Made by a program: the position numbers and the translations under genes. Of a DNA stretch of 64,000 nucleotides, positions 1 to 7,138 are shown piece by piece. The stretch's first letter is position 1. Every line of letters starts with the position of its first letter. The DNA is from Guptibacillus hwajinpoensis (lineage in GTDB: Bacteria > Bacillota > Bacilli > Bacillales > Guptibacillaceae), in NCBI RefSeq assembly GCF_005144865.1, contig NZ_SWFM01000002.1:124001-188000 (forward strand). The letters are read 5' to 3'. The notes below the pieces were generated by a model. It had not been told where the DNA came from. It made no database searches and saw only the letters and a program-made list of their open reading frames with translations.

Positions 1-510
1 AACCTCCTTTTTAAATCGTTCGTTCAAGAAGACGTGCATTGGACAAGTTTTAGGGAGGCTCTTCTGAACCCTAGTCAGAAGACGCTGATGAATTTAAATA
101 CACTGTTCCACATGTATTATGTTGAAATTCGTTTTATTGCTTATCTTACGAAATTAATTCGCTATACAGCCATTAATTTCGATCGTAAGCGGAGGCTTGA
201 GCATCTTCGTTATCCACTAACGCTTGATCAGTCTGTAGGAGAGTCAGGAAGTACGTGGATCGATCTTGTCGGCAGTGAGGATACTCAAATAGACGGTCGG
301 TTTGAAGAACAGCTAACGTCTAAATCTCTTTATTCTGCTTATAAAAGACTGACAGGAAAGCAGAGAGAAGTATTAGAGAATTCATATAGGCTTGAGGCGA
401 CAGATACGGAAATCGCCGAAGCTTCAGGCATATCTCAGCAGGCTGTCAGTAGAAGAAGAAAGCGAGCACTTGAGAAATTAAGAGAAGGACGAAAGGAGAG
501 CATACGATGA
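1..510 (+). CDS. sigO: SigO-like RNA polymerase sigma factor (5' end outside window)
   Basis: The reading frame is open from base 1, so the gene starts upstream of the window; about 169 residues are visible. The middle part (YYVEIRFIAYLTKLIR, then NFDRKRR and RYPLTLDQS) matches what I recall of B. subtilis SigO (YvrI). The last ~60 residues form a sigma region 4-like helix-turn-helix (LTGKQREVLENSY, then EIAEASGISQQAVSRRRKRA). SigO is an unusual sigma factor that needs a separate partner, RsoA. The stop overlaps the next start (ATGA), and the following two genes encode YvrJ-like and RsoA-like products. The in-frame GTG at 34 has no ribosome binding site and is not a credible start. Regulation is not visible because the promoter is outside. 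Confidence 0.8.
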   Translation, partial: NLLFKSFVQEDVHWTSFREALLNPSQKTLMNLNTLFHMYYVEIRFIAYLTKLIRYTAINFDRKRRLEHLRYPLTLDQSVGESGSTWIDLVGSEDTQIDGRFEEQLTSKSLYSAYKRLTGKQREVLENSYRLEATDTEIAEASGISQQAVSRRRKRALEKLREGRKESIR

Positions 511-653
511 CCGTAACGAATGTAATTAACGCCATGATAGGTGATTTAGGGTTCCCAATCGTTGTTTCACTGTATTTGCTTTTTCGACTAGAGAGGAAAA
601 TCGATGACCTAACAAATGCTGTTTCTGAGCAGGAGATGAATAAAAAAAGATGA
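507..653 (+). CDS. yvrJ: YvrJ-like small protein (48 aa)
   Basis: A 48-residue frame starts at an ATG that overlaps the stop of the sigma gene and ends overlapping the start of the next gene (ATGA at both ends), with AAAGGAGAG just upstream. The product has one hydrophobic segment (GDLGFPIVVSLYLLFRLE) and a short charged tail, the typical layout of the YvrJ family. In B. subtilis yvrJ lies beside sigO-rsoA. Its function is not established; a short membrane-anchored partner of the sigma system is an inference. The double overlap argues strongly that it is a translated gene. Confidence 0.75.
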   Translation: MTVTNVINAMIGDLGFPIVVSLYLLFRLERKIDDLTNAVSEQEMNKKR

Positions 654-895
654 CGAACGCGAGGTTATATAAGCTTTTACAACAAGCGAAACAAAGTGAT
701 GAGGAAGCGCTAGAGCTGATTTTCAGTCAATTTGAGAAGAAGATTGAAGCGGAGCTCAGGCAGACGCCTTTTGAATATCGTGATGATTTAAGGCAGGAGC
801 TTTACGTGAAAATTCTAGAAGCAGTAGAGAAGTACAACATGGAGGAAGTGCCGAACTTCGAGCAATTTATAGGGGGGAAGAAAGGGAAAGGGTAG
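650..895 (+). CDS. rsoA: RsoA-like sigma-O co-factor
   Basis: This is an 81-residue acidic helical protein with a region like sigma region 2/HTH_16 (SDEEALELIFSQFEKK, then YRDDLRQELYVKI). In B. subtilis RsoA (YvrHa) supplies the sigma region 2-like function that SigO lacks, and the two together direct RNA polymerase to oxalate decarboxylase and yvr promoters. Here it is translationally coupled to the YvrJ-like gene by a 4-base overlap. The assignment rests on size, composition and the neighbouring sigO/yvrJ pair rather than on a strong motif. A stray sigma-70 region 2 fragment would be the alternative. Confidence 0.65.
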   Translation: MTNARLYKLLQQAKQSDEEALELIFSQFEKKIEAELRQTPFEYRDDLRQELYVKILEAVEKYNMEEVPNFEQFIGGKKGKG

Positions 896-943
896 GAAAC
901 CTTTTCCTTTTTGGTTTCGTAGTAAAGGTAGAGGTGACGATCA

Positions 944-1645
944 ATGCTGAATGTTGAAATAGAAGAAGCAGGTTACGAAAAGAACAGTAAAACAATTAGA
1001 GATCTATCATTTAAGGTGAAAAGTGGCGAGCTTCTTGGTCTATTAGGTTCGAACGGAGCGGGTAAAAGTACTACTATTAAAACGATTTTAGGATTAGTAA
1101 AAGAGTGGAAAGGAAGCGTAACACTTGAAGGTAATGCTCGTTATGCTTATATCCCTGAGCAGCCCGTTTTCTATGACAGTTTAACGCTCTGGGAGCATTT
1201 GGAGCTTGCGGCAGCGGCGGTGTCGTTCCAAGACGGTGAATGGGAAGGCCGAGCAAAAGATCTCATTCGCTATTTCAAGCTGGATCATGTTGAACATGAC
1301 CTTCCATCTAGCTACTCAAAAGGAATGAGACAGAAGGTGATACTCATCACGGCTTTTATGCTTAAGCCTGATTTATATATCATTGATGAACCATTTCTGG
1401 GGCTTGATCCAAGAGCAACGAAAGATTTTCTAAAGCTAATCGAAAAAGAAAGAGCACGTGGCGCCGGAGTGCTCATGTCCACGCACGTTTTGGATACAGC
1501 AGAACGAATATGCGATCGATTTGTGCTAATTTCAAGTGGCGAAATGGCTGGTGAAGGAACTCTAGGGGAATTAAGAGAGCGATCAGGAGTGGAGAAAGGT
1601 TCACTTCTCGATTGCGTTGACAGTCTCCTGGAGCAAAGCATATGA
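944..1645 (+). CDS. ABC transporter ATP-binding protein (EcsA/YthP type)
   Basis: This is a 233-residue nucleotide-binding domain with Walker A (GLLGSNGAGKSTT, ~res 33-45), signature motif (SYSKGMRQK), Walker B (LYIIDEPFLGLD) and H-loop (MSTH). It ends four bases into the permease gene, so the two are coupled. The partner is an EcsB-family membrane protein, so this is an Ecs/YthPQ-type transporter. In B. subtilis Ecs affects secretion, competence and regulated proteolysis; the substrate is unknown. The ribosome site is GAGGTG before the ATG at 944. Its usual neighbour ecsC is absent, and the length fits YthP (about 236 aa) slightly better than EcsA (about 247 aa). Confidence 0.88.
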   Translation: MLNVEIEEAGYEKNSKTIRDLSFKVKSGELLGLLGSNGAGKSTTIKTILGLVKEWKGSVTLEGNARYAYIPEQPVFYDSLTLWEHLELAAAAVSFQDGEWEGRAKDLIRYFKLDHVEHDLPSSYSKGMRQKVILITAFMLKPDLYIIDEPFLGLDPRATKDFLKLIEKERARGAGVLMSTHVLDTAERICDRFVLISSGEMAGEGTLGELRERSGVEKGSLLDCVDSLLEQSI

Positions 1646-2886
1646 CATCTTTCCAGTTGCTACGAAAGCGGGTAAAAGATGATTGGCATTATAAGCTACG
1701 GGATATGCGAACTGCAATTGATTGGACTGTTTGGCTTTATATCGTGATTCCAGCACTGGTTATTTCAGTCGCCTATTACCGGTCGTGGTGGTTCATCGCG
1801 CCGGTATGGCTAGATTCCATTCCTGAGCAGGCTGTAATAATACCGTTATTTCTGATCGCGACATTATGGTCTCTTAGAGCTTACATGGAAGAAGCAGATC
1901 AAGTGTACCTCCTGCAGAATAACAGTCTTGTGAATGGATTGAAAAAGTGGGGGATGGTGTATTCACTTCTTAAAGGGTTGGTGCTTACGTTACTCAGTAT
2001 CGCGGCCGTTCTTCCATTCCTCGTAACAGGTTGGGGATGGGGAATTGAGCGAGTGATCATAACTGGGATTTTTGTGCTGTTTGTGAGCTGGAATGTAAAC
2101 GTATGTCGCTATTATATTAGACTTAGTTATCAATCTTTTTGGGTTAAATTGCTTACGAATGGACTATTGAATGTCGTTTCAATTGGAATTCTTCTTGCGA
2201 GTCAGGTGGGGTGGAAATCTATATTGTTCGTGTTTGTAGGCGTTGCTTTTCTGCTACTTCTTTTAGTTGTTCAATTAAATTATCGTCTCAAGTTGAAGGG
2301 CACGTTTTTCAAAGATGTCATATTGGAACGGGATGATAAACAAGGCATAACGAGATTGCTGATGAGACAGGTTGGTGTTTCATCTGGAAGGACCTTGTTT
2401 GTTCGAAAGAAGCCGTTTCTTTTTAAAGAGTCAAAGCGACTAAGAAAGAACGGTAGTCCTGAGACGAGAATCGTTGATCTCTATTTGAAATGGATTCTTC
2501 GCTCGCCTGGAAAGGGTCAGTATTATTTGCAGGTAACTGGATGGGGGACAGCTGCTATCTTCATGCTACCATTAGTTGTGAAAGTGATTGTTCTGCTTTT
2601 TGCGCTATATGCGTTAATCGGACTTTCCAAAGCGGACTGGCGCGAATTCTCTGAAGGAAGTTATGCTCAGTTATTTCAATGGGATCAACAGCTTAGAGAG
2701 TTGTCTTCAAGGCGAGCCATTAAAGTCTTTACGGTGCCATGTTTTATCCTACTTAGTATCATAACGGGGGTAGCGTTTCCTGGGTGGATCGGGATCTTTC
2801 TCTTTCCGTTAGGTGGCTGGTTAATGCTGAAGGGAAGTTTTCGAATGGTGCAACATGGTGTCGTTCCTTCATCACCTTCTCAATAA
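1642..2886 (+). CDS. ABC transporter permease, EcsB family
   Basis: This 414-residue membrane protein has about eight hydrophobic segments in two clusters (~res 28-210 and ~300-400) split by a basic cytoplasmic stretch (~215-290), the usual EcsB layout and length. It overlaps the ATPase gene by four bases (ATGA). Together they should form a half-transporter pair. No substrate can be read from the sequence. The alternative name is YthQ. No terminator is evident downstream before ywdK. Confidence 0.83.
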   Translation: MTSFQLLRKRVKDDWHYKLRDMRTAIDWTVWLYIVIPALVISVAYYRSWWFIAPVWLDSIPEQAVIIPLFLIATLWSLRAYMEEADQVYLLQNNSLVNGLKKWGMVYSLLKGLVLTLLSIAAVLPFLVTGWGWGIERVIITGIFVLFVSWNVNVCRYYIRLSYQSFWVKLLTNGLLNVVSIGILLASQVGWKSILFVFVGVAFLLLLLVVQLNYRLKLKGTFFKDVILERDDKQGITRLLMRQVGVSSGRTLFVRKKPFLFKESKRLRKNGSPETRIVDLYLKWILRSPGKGQYYLQVTGWGTAAIFMLPLVVKVIVLLFALYALIGLSKADWREFSEGSYAQLFQWDQQLRELSSRRAIKVFTVPCFILLSIITGVAFPGWIGIFLFPLGGWLMLKGSFRMVQHGVVPSSPSQ

Positions 2887-2978
2887 TCGAAAGGTGTATG
2901 AACAATTGTGGAATTCGTTGCTTCCTGTAAATGCTTTCCGCTATGATGGGAAGTAGATCGAGATGGAGGGATGACGAG

Positions 2979-3347
2979 ATGAAGCTATTTTTAATCATCG
3001 GTGCGATTAATGCTGCGCTAGCTGTAGGACTAGGTGCCTTTGGTGCCCACGGTTTAGAAAGTAGATTGTCAGAAAGAATGCTCGCAACGTTTAAAACAGG
3101 TGTTCAATACCATATGTACCATGCGCTCGGCTTAATCGGGATTGCCCTTGCTGCCGATAAGCTGCAGTCAGCTGGACTCATTCAATGGGCAGGTTGGCTT
3201 ATGTTTGCTGGAATTGTACTCTTCTCAGGAAGCTTGTACGTACTAAGCTTGAGCGGCATCAAAATCCTCGGAGCGATTACCCCGCTTGGTGGAGTAGCGT
3301 TTATTACAGCGTGGATTCTGCTGATTGTCGCAGCGTTTAAGCTGTAA
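2979..3347 (+). CDS. ywdK: YwdK-like DUF423 membrane protein
   Basis: This is a 122-residue protein with four transmembrane helices and the DUF423 pattern (ALAVGLGAFGAHGLE, then FKTGVQYHMYHALGL). The ATG at 2979 is chosen because a GGAGGG site lies 8 bases upstream; longer frames to the left lack one. The function is unknown; the family is small, widespread and probably structural or transport related. In B. subtilis ywdK lies next to gerQ (ywdL) and cwlJ, as here, though gerQ is convergent. A palindromic terminator lies between the two. Confidence 0.85.
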   Translation: MKLFLIIGAINAALAVGLGAFGAHGLESRLSERMLATFKTGVQYHMYHALGLIGIALAADKLQSAGLIQWAGWLMFAGIVLFSGSLYVLSLSGIKILGAITPLGGVAFITAWILLIVAAFKL

Positions 3348-3349
3348 GT

Positions 3350-3435
3350 GTTTGTGGCGCGTTCGCGGCTTCGCGAATTCGCGGGTCGCGGGTGACAGGC
3401 ACCACCCGGTATTTGTCAAACGGTGTCGAGGCTGT
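3350..3435. repeat. Intergenic GC-rich stem-loop debris with GTGACAGGCACC motif
   Basis: The stretch after ywdK is locally G+C-rich and full of short inverted repeats (GCGGCTTCGCGAATTCGC, then GGGTGACAGGCACCACCC). The GGTGACAGGCACC core resembles a motif scattered in intergenic regions of many Bacillaceae (from memory); a related GGGACAGGTGCC occurs in the rpoE terminator. No coding potential is visible. Confidence 0.4.
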
Positions 3436-3441
3436 TGGTTT

Positions 3442-3533
3442 ATTGGCCGAAATCTCAGGATATTGGCCAAAAATCAATTATATTAGCTAAAATCCTATTT
3501 TATTGGCCAAATTCTAAATATATTAGCCAAAAT
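3442..3533. repeat. Array 1 of a 20-bp AT-rich unit (TATTGGCCAAAATCnnnnnn)
   Basis: Five successive units begin TATTGGCCG, TATTGGCCA, TATTAGCTA, TATTGGCCA and TATTAGCCA, exactly 20 bases apart. The first 12-13 bases of each unit are conserved and the rest is variable. A second array with the same period and core lies at 33646-33738. The array lies between ywdK and the terminator shared with gerQ. Confidence 0.8.
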
Positions 3534-3534
3534 G

Positions 3535-3562
3535 AAAAGCTGCCGGATATCCGGCAGCTTTT
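3535..3562. terminator. Bidirectional terminator, ywdK / gerQ
   Basis: A perfect palindrome AAAAGCTGCCGG/CCGGCAGCTTTT around GATATC carries an A/T tract on each side. It lies between the converging ywdK and gerQ genes. Confidence 0.85.
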
Positions 3563-3568
3563 CGGCTA

Positions 3569-4033
3569 TTATCTAGGAGAATATTGCGCCATTTGCTGAA
3601 GAGGATAGTTGTATTCAAGCTCTTCATCAAACGTAATGTAATCAAGGTAAATCATGAGAAGAAGGTAGCGTTTGCCTGTTTGAGGATCGGATAGAATAAT
3701 GTGATCTCTTCCGGCTGCTTCCACAACCCCTTTAAACACTTTCGCATTCCATTTCTCGTTGTTCTCAAATGTCATGTAGACAGTAGCGATTTTTCCAAGG
3801 TTTAAGCGTAAGATGTTTTCAATGTATGATTGCTCGACTGGTAGCTGTCCGGGAAATCCTTGGCTTCCTCCTTGCGTCATGGCACCTTGAACTTGCTGAC
3901 CCTGCTGTCCTTGCCCAGGATAACCTGATGGGTATTGGCCCATCTGTCCACCCTGTCCTTGCTGTGGTGCCATCTGCTGATAGCCGCCTCCTTGATTTTG
4001 TGCACCCGGTTTATTCCAGTATTGATTGTTCAT
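3569..4033 (-). CDS. gerQ: Spore coat protein GerQ
   Basis: This is a 154-residue protein with a low-complexity Gln/Gly/Pro-rich N-terminus (~res 1-65) and a conserved C-terminal domain (LPVEQSYIENILRLN, then GRDHIILSDPQTGKRYLL). In B. subtilis GerQ is an inner-coat protein, cross-linked by transglutaminase, that holds the cortex hydrolase CwlJ in place for calcium-dipicolinate germination. cwlJ is directly upstream on the same strand (24-base gap), so the two are probably co-transcribed. The glutamine-rich start, with Lys further on, fits a transglutaminase substrate. Confidence 0.95.
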   Translation of the reverse strand: MNNQYWNKPGAQNQGGGYQQMAPQQGQGGQMGQYPSGYPGQGQQGQQVQGAMTQGGSQGFPGQLPVEQSYIENILRLNLGKIATVYMTFENNEKWNAKVFKGVVEAAGRDHIILSDPQTGKRYLLLMIYLDYITFDEELEYNYPLQQMAQYSPR

Positions 4034-4056
4034 CTTAACCCTCCTTAAGCTTTCTC

Positions 4057-4488
4057 TTAGTAGCTGTTGTACACCTCAGAGCATTCACTTTCGGTAGGCT
4101 TGTAGAAACAATGCGATTTGAAACGACCAGCATTCCACTGGTTATACCATTGGGGTGGGCATGGTCCTCCAGGCTTAAAGAACCAAAGGGAGTGACTTGC
4201 TGGGTCATACTTCATTCCCTTGATGGCTTTGCGTGCAAGACGTTTGTCTTTTTCACGTGCTCTCTGGTAGAAGTAGCCCTTTTGCGTAGCTTCAAACCCG
4301 CCTGGATTCTGATAAACCATGCTGTTCATCGAGTTGATGTTCTTGAAATCAAGACACCGTACCTTAACTCGATTCACGCTGACATTTCCTACCATCAGCA
4401 TCCCAAGCTCACCTTCGCCTTCTGCCTCCGCTCTCATTAAACGTGCTAGAAGGTTTACGTCATTCTCATTCGTTTTAATAACCGCCAT
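4057..4488 (-). CDS. cwlJ: Spore cortex-lytic hydrolase CwlJ
   Basis: This is a 143-residue SleB/CwlJ-family hydrolase. The catalytic core begins with LLARLMRAEAEGEGELG (the Glu in RAEAEGE is the conserved acid) and ends with a Cys/aromatic-rich tail (PPQWYNQWNAGRFKSHCFY). It has no signal peptide, as expected for CwlJ, which is made in the mother cell and deposited in the coat; SleB by contrast is exported. It is the first gene of the cwlJ-gerQ unit. A candidate sigma-E promoter is at 4563-4590, and AGAGGTGTAGTT precedes the ATG. Confidence 0.95.
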   Translation of the reverse strand: MAVIKTNENDVNLLARLMRAEAEGEGELGMLMVGNVSVNRVKVRCLDFKNINSMNSMVYQNPGGFEATQKGYFYQRAREKDKRLARKAIKGMKYDPASHSLWFFKPGGPCPPQWYNQWNAGRFKSHCFYKPTESECSEVYNSY

Positions 4489-4562
4489 AACTACACCTCT
4501 TCTCAGTTGTGACCCTTACCATATGCAAGAAGTATTAAAAATGCCATGGCTCTACGTAACTC

Positions 4563-4590
4563 ATTCTATGTATCGTATGAAGGAATATGA
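4563..4590 (-). promoter_or_regulatory. Candidate sigma-E promoter for cwlJ
   Basis: On the minus strand TCATATT (4590-4584) and CATAGAAT (4570-4563) are separated by 13 bases and resemble the sigma-E -35 and -10 elements. The predicted start is about 70 bases before cwlJ, whose B. subtilis homologue is a mother-cell gene. Confidence 0.4.
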
Positions 4591-4641
4591 CAAGAAGGTG
4601 AGACACCAAAAAAGCAATTCATGTTCAAAAAAACGAGAAAA

Positions 4642-4668
4642 ATCCCCTCTGAAATGCTCAGAGGGGAT
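4642..4668 (-). terminator. hemQ terminator
   Basis: The stem ATCCCCTCTGA/TCAGAGGGGAT has a 5-base loop and, read on the minus strand, is followed by a T-rich tract. It lies just after the hemQ stop. Confidence 0.85.
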
Positions 4669-4675
4669 GACCTAT

Positions 4676-5422
4676 TTAAACATATAAAAACTGTGTAAGA
4701 CGTTCTTTCGGAAGATGAGTTCCAACGTAGAAGCTACCGAATTCACCGAAACGTGCACTCACTTCATCAAAACGCATTTCGTAGACAAGCTTCTTAAATT
4801 GAAGGACATCGTCAGAGAATAGCGTAACGCCCCATTCCCAATCGTCGAAGCCAACAGATCCAGTAATGATCTGCTTAACTTTACCAGCATAGCTACGACC
4901 GATTAGGCCGTGGCTTCGCATCATGTCGCGACGCTCGTCCATCGGAAGCATGTACCAGTTATCATTTCCTTCACGTTTCTTGTTCATTGGGTAGAAACAA
5001 ACGTAAGGTGCTTCTGTTAATTCTGGCTTCAGACGAGCCTGAATACGTGGATCGTTATCAGGATCGCTGTCTTTGCCAGCCATGTAGTTGCTGAGTTCCA
5101 CAACCGATACATATGAGTATGTCGGAATCGTATATTCAGCGAAAGTTGTTTTATTAAAAGCGTTCTCGATTTCATTTAATTCTTCCATAGTCGGGCGCAG
5201 GAGCATCAACATAAAGTCTGCTTTCTGACCAACGATGGAATAAAGAGCGTGACTACCTTGCTTATGGCCTGCTGTTACTTCCCATTTCTCAAGGAAAGTA
5301 AGAAACTCATTAATCGCTTGTTCACGTTCATCGCTTGAGAGCTGTTTCCATGCCGTCCAGTCCATGCTACGGAAGTCATGAAGGCAATACCAGCCATCAA
5401 GAGTTACTGCTGCTTCATTCAT
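4676..5422 (-). CDS. hemQ: Coproheme decarboxylase HemQ
   Basis: This 248-residue chlorite-dismutase-family protein (YwfI) performs the last step of the Gram-positive heme pathway, converting coproheme III to protoheme with peroxide. Family features visible are [13 protein letters not shown] at the start, [12 protein letters not shown] (region of the reactive Tyr), [18 protein letters not shown], and [14 protein letters not shown] (which includes the His/Lys region near the proximal ligand). The start at 5422 is chosen over one seven codons upstream because AAGGAGTG is 10 bases before it. It is monocistronic, with a terminator at 4642-4668 and a structured leader at 5445-5600. Confidence 0.95.
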   Translation of the reverse strand: MNEAAVTLDGWYCLHDFRSMDWTAWKQLSSDEREQAINEFLTFLEKWEVTAGHKQGSHALYSIVGQKADFMLMLLRPTMEELNEIENAFNKTTFAEYTIPTYSYVSVVELSNYMAGKDSDPDNDPRIQARLKPELTEAPYVCFYPMNKKREGNDNWYMLPMDERRDMMRSHGLIGRSYAGKVKQIITGSVGFDDWEWGVTLFSDDVLQFKKLVYEMRFDEVSARFGEFGSFYVGTHLPKERLTQFLYV

Positions 5423-5444
5423 ATCTGATTCACTCCTTATCATT

Positions 5445-5600
5445 TATCCCACCCTTAAGTGGCAGTAAACCCCCACCTACGCAGTTTCATTAAGACGTTA
5501 AAGTACGGGTCAACTGCCCCTAAAGGTCCGATTGGTTCAACTAACCATAAGAGGGGATAAAGCACTGCCCGCTCTTATGGAAGTTTCACTTTATCCACTA
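5445..5600 (-). promoter_or_regulatory. Structured 5' leader of hemQ (element shared with the symporter gene)
   Basis: Read on the minus strand, the leader contains GGATAAAG (A), CCATAAGAG (B), CTTTATCC (A') and CTCTTATGG (B') in that order, so stems A-A' and B-B' must form a pseudoknot or exclude each other. Then come GGTTAGTTGAACCAATC, a GGCAGTTGACCC/GGGTTTACTGCC stem and CCACTTAAGGGTGG, ending next to the ribosome binding site. A related element in the same position is at 8328-8430. It might be a cis-acting RNA or a dispersed repeat; the function is unknown. Confidence 0.55.
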
Positions 5601-5603
5601 CCT

Positions 5604-5631
5604 ACTATACCAATACTTCTTCCTCTTTAAA
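5604..5631 (-). promoter_or_regulatory. Candidate hemQ promoter
   Basis: The minus strand reads TTTAAA, 16 bases, TATAGT. It would start transcription at about 5597, giving a leader of ~175 bases that includes the whole structured element. Confidence 0.35.
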
Positions 5632-5856
5632 AGCGATCGAGGATGACGATTCCATGAAACTTGAGGTGGATGAAGTGTTTCTAACTTACTTAATATTGCG
5701 GGTTATTTTTTAACGGTATTGTTGCATGGTGGATAGTGCAGGATAAGTTTGAGGCAATTTCGTAATAATCTCTCCATTGAAGAGGCTATAAAAGACTAAT
5801 TCTTAAATGATTGTTGTTTTTAAAAGAAGTTTTGTAAAAAAGAGCCACACTTAGCT

Positions 5857-5986
5857 GATTGGAGCGGAAGATGCTCGACTCCTGCGGGACTAGCGGGACA
5901 GGTGAGACCCCACAGGCACGACTAAAGCGTGCCGAGGAGGCTCACCGCCCGCCCTGCGGAAAGCGAGCATCTGGAGCGGAAATCAA
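5857..5986 (+). repeat. Palindromic element, copy 1
   Basis: The core runs from GATTGGAGCGGAAG to GGAGCGGAAATC. The outer stem is GATGCTCG/CGAGCATC and the variable inner hairpin is GGCACG/CGTGCC. Outer arms (ATTGTTG at about 5814 and the flank near 6020) extend the element to about 5790-6025. It lies between hemQ and pta. Open frames beginning LDSCGTSGTGET come from this repeat and are not genes. Confidence 0.9.
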
Positions 5987-6028
5987 CCACACTACGAAAT
6001 CAGTAGTCAGAAAAATAGAACTTTTACA

Positions 6029-6042
6029 TGCAAAGGTTTACA
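6029..6042 (+). promoter_or_regulatory. Weak cre-like site upstream of pta
   Basis: TGCAAAGGTTTACA resembles the CcpA site consensus TGWAANCGNTNWCA with two mismatches. B. subtilis pta is activated by CcpA from an upstream cre, which makes this site worth noting. The promoter itself is not clear. Confidence 0.3.
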
Positions 6043-6118
6043 TTACCGGATTTATTTTTGTTTTAAGGGAAAAAGGAGTATCGTATGGGATGGATATTAA
6101 ATAAATGAGGTGAATACA

Positions 6119-7093
6119 ATGAGTGATCTATTTACAAACATGAAAGACCAAGTAAAATCTGGTTACCCGACAATCGTTTTTCCTGAAGGGACAGATGAGC
6201 GCGTTCTAGCTGCAGCAAATCGTCTCGCAGAAGATGGTATTCTTAAACCAATCGTAATTGGTGGGGAAGAAGCTGTTAAAGATAAGGCATCAAGCTTAAG
6301 TCTTGAATTGCACAGTGATCTTGTGATTATGGATCCTGCAACATACGGAGAGATGGACGCACTTGTGGAATCATTTGTTGAACGTCGTAAAGGCAAAGCA
6401 ACAACTGAACAGGCACAAGAAATCCTTCTTAATGTGAACTACTTTGGCACAATGCTTGTTCACACTGGCAAGGCAGATGGTCTTGTAAGCGGTGCTGTAC
6501 ACTCAACTGGTGATACAGTACGCCCAGCTCTACAAATCATCAAAACAAAAGAAGGCATCAAGAAAACATCAGGTGCATTCGTAATGGTTAAAGGCGATGA
6601 GAAGTATGTATTCGCTGATTGTGCGATTAATATTTCTCCTGACAGCAACGACCTAGCTGAAATCGGTCTTAGCAGTGCTGAAACAGCAAAAATGTTTGGC
6701 ATTGAGCCAAAAGTAGCGATGCTAAGCTTCTCAACAAAAGGATCAGCTAAATCTCCTGAAACTGAAAAAGTAGAAGAAGCAACGCGAATTGCTAAAGAAA
6801 TGGCTCCTGATCTTGTTATTGATGGCGAATTCCAATTCGACGCTGCCTTCGTACCAGAAGTAGCTCAGAAGAAAGCTCCTGATTCTCCACTTAAAGGAGA
6901 AGCAAATGTATTTGTGTTCCCGAGTCTTGAAGCGGGTAACATTGGGTACAAAATGGTTCAACGCCTCGGTGGATACGAAGCGGTTGGCCCGGTTCTTCAG
7001 GGTCTGAATAAGCCGGTTAACGATCTATCACGCGGTTGTAGCGAAGAAGATGTGTACAAGCTAGCATTGATTACAGCGATGCAAAGCTTATAA
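6119..7093 (+). CDS. pta: Phosphate acetyltransferase
   Basis: This is a 324-residue single-domain Pta, converting acetyl-CoA plus phosphate to acetyl phosphate plus CoA (overflow acetate metabolism). Visible motifs are PTIVFPEGTDERVLAA at the N-terminus, GTMLVHTGKADGLVSGAVHS (substrate/CoA region) and DGEFQFDAAFVPEVA near the C-terminus. The start at 6119 has GAGGTG 6 bases upstream; the longer frame beginning at 6110 uses part of that site and is rejected. The length matches B. subtilis Pta (323 aa). It is monocistronic with a strong terminator. Confidence 0.96.
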   Translation: MSDLFTNMKDQVKSGYPTIVFPEGTDERVLAAANRLAEDGILKPIVIGGEEAVKDKASSLSLELHSDLVIMDPATYGEMDALVESFVERRKGKATTEQAQEILLNVNYFGTMLVHTGKADGLVSGAVHSTGDTVRPALQIIKTKEGIKKTSGAFVMVKGDEKYVFADCAINISPDSNDLAEIGLSSAETAKMFGIEPKVAMLSFSTKGSAKSPETEKVEEATRIAKEMAPDLVIDGEFQFDAAFVPEVAQKKAPDSPLKGEANVFVFPSLEAGNIGYKMVQRLGGYEAVGPVLQGLNKPVNDLSRGCSEEDVYKLALITAMQSL

Positions 7094-7101
7094 GTAGAAG
7101 C

Positions 7102-7133
7102 AAAACCCCCGAAGGATTTCCTTCGGGGGTTTT
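7102..7133. terminator. Bidirectional terminator, pta / lipL
   Basis: AAAACCCCCGAAGG/CCTTCGGGGGTTTT surrounds a 4-base loop between converging genes. Confidence 0.9.
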
Positions 7134-7138
7134 CGTTA

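Noticed and set aside
3442..3533. CRISPR-like reading of the 20-bp array
   Set aside because: Spacing is 20 bp in total, the variable parts are only 6-8 bp, and no cas genes are near.
5859..6104. Open frame with LDSCGTSGTGETPQ, seen again at 40000, 43229, 44097, 51670 and (reverse) 60436
   Set aside because: It is the palindromic element translated; no ribosome site, and the frame breaks in other copies.
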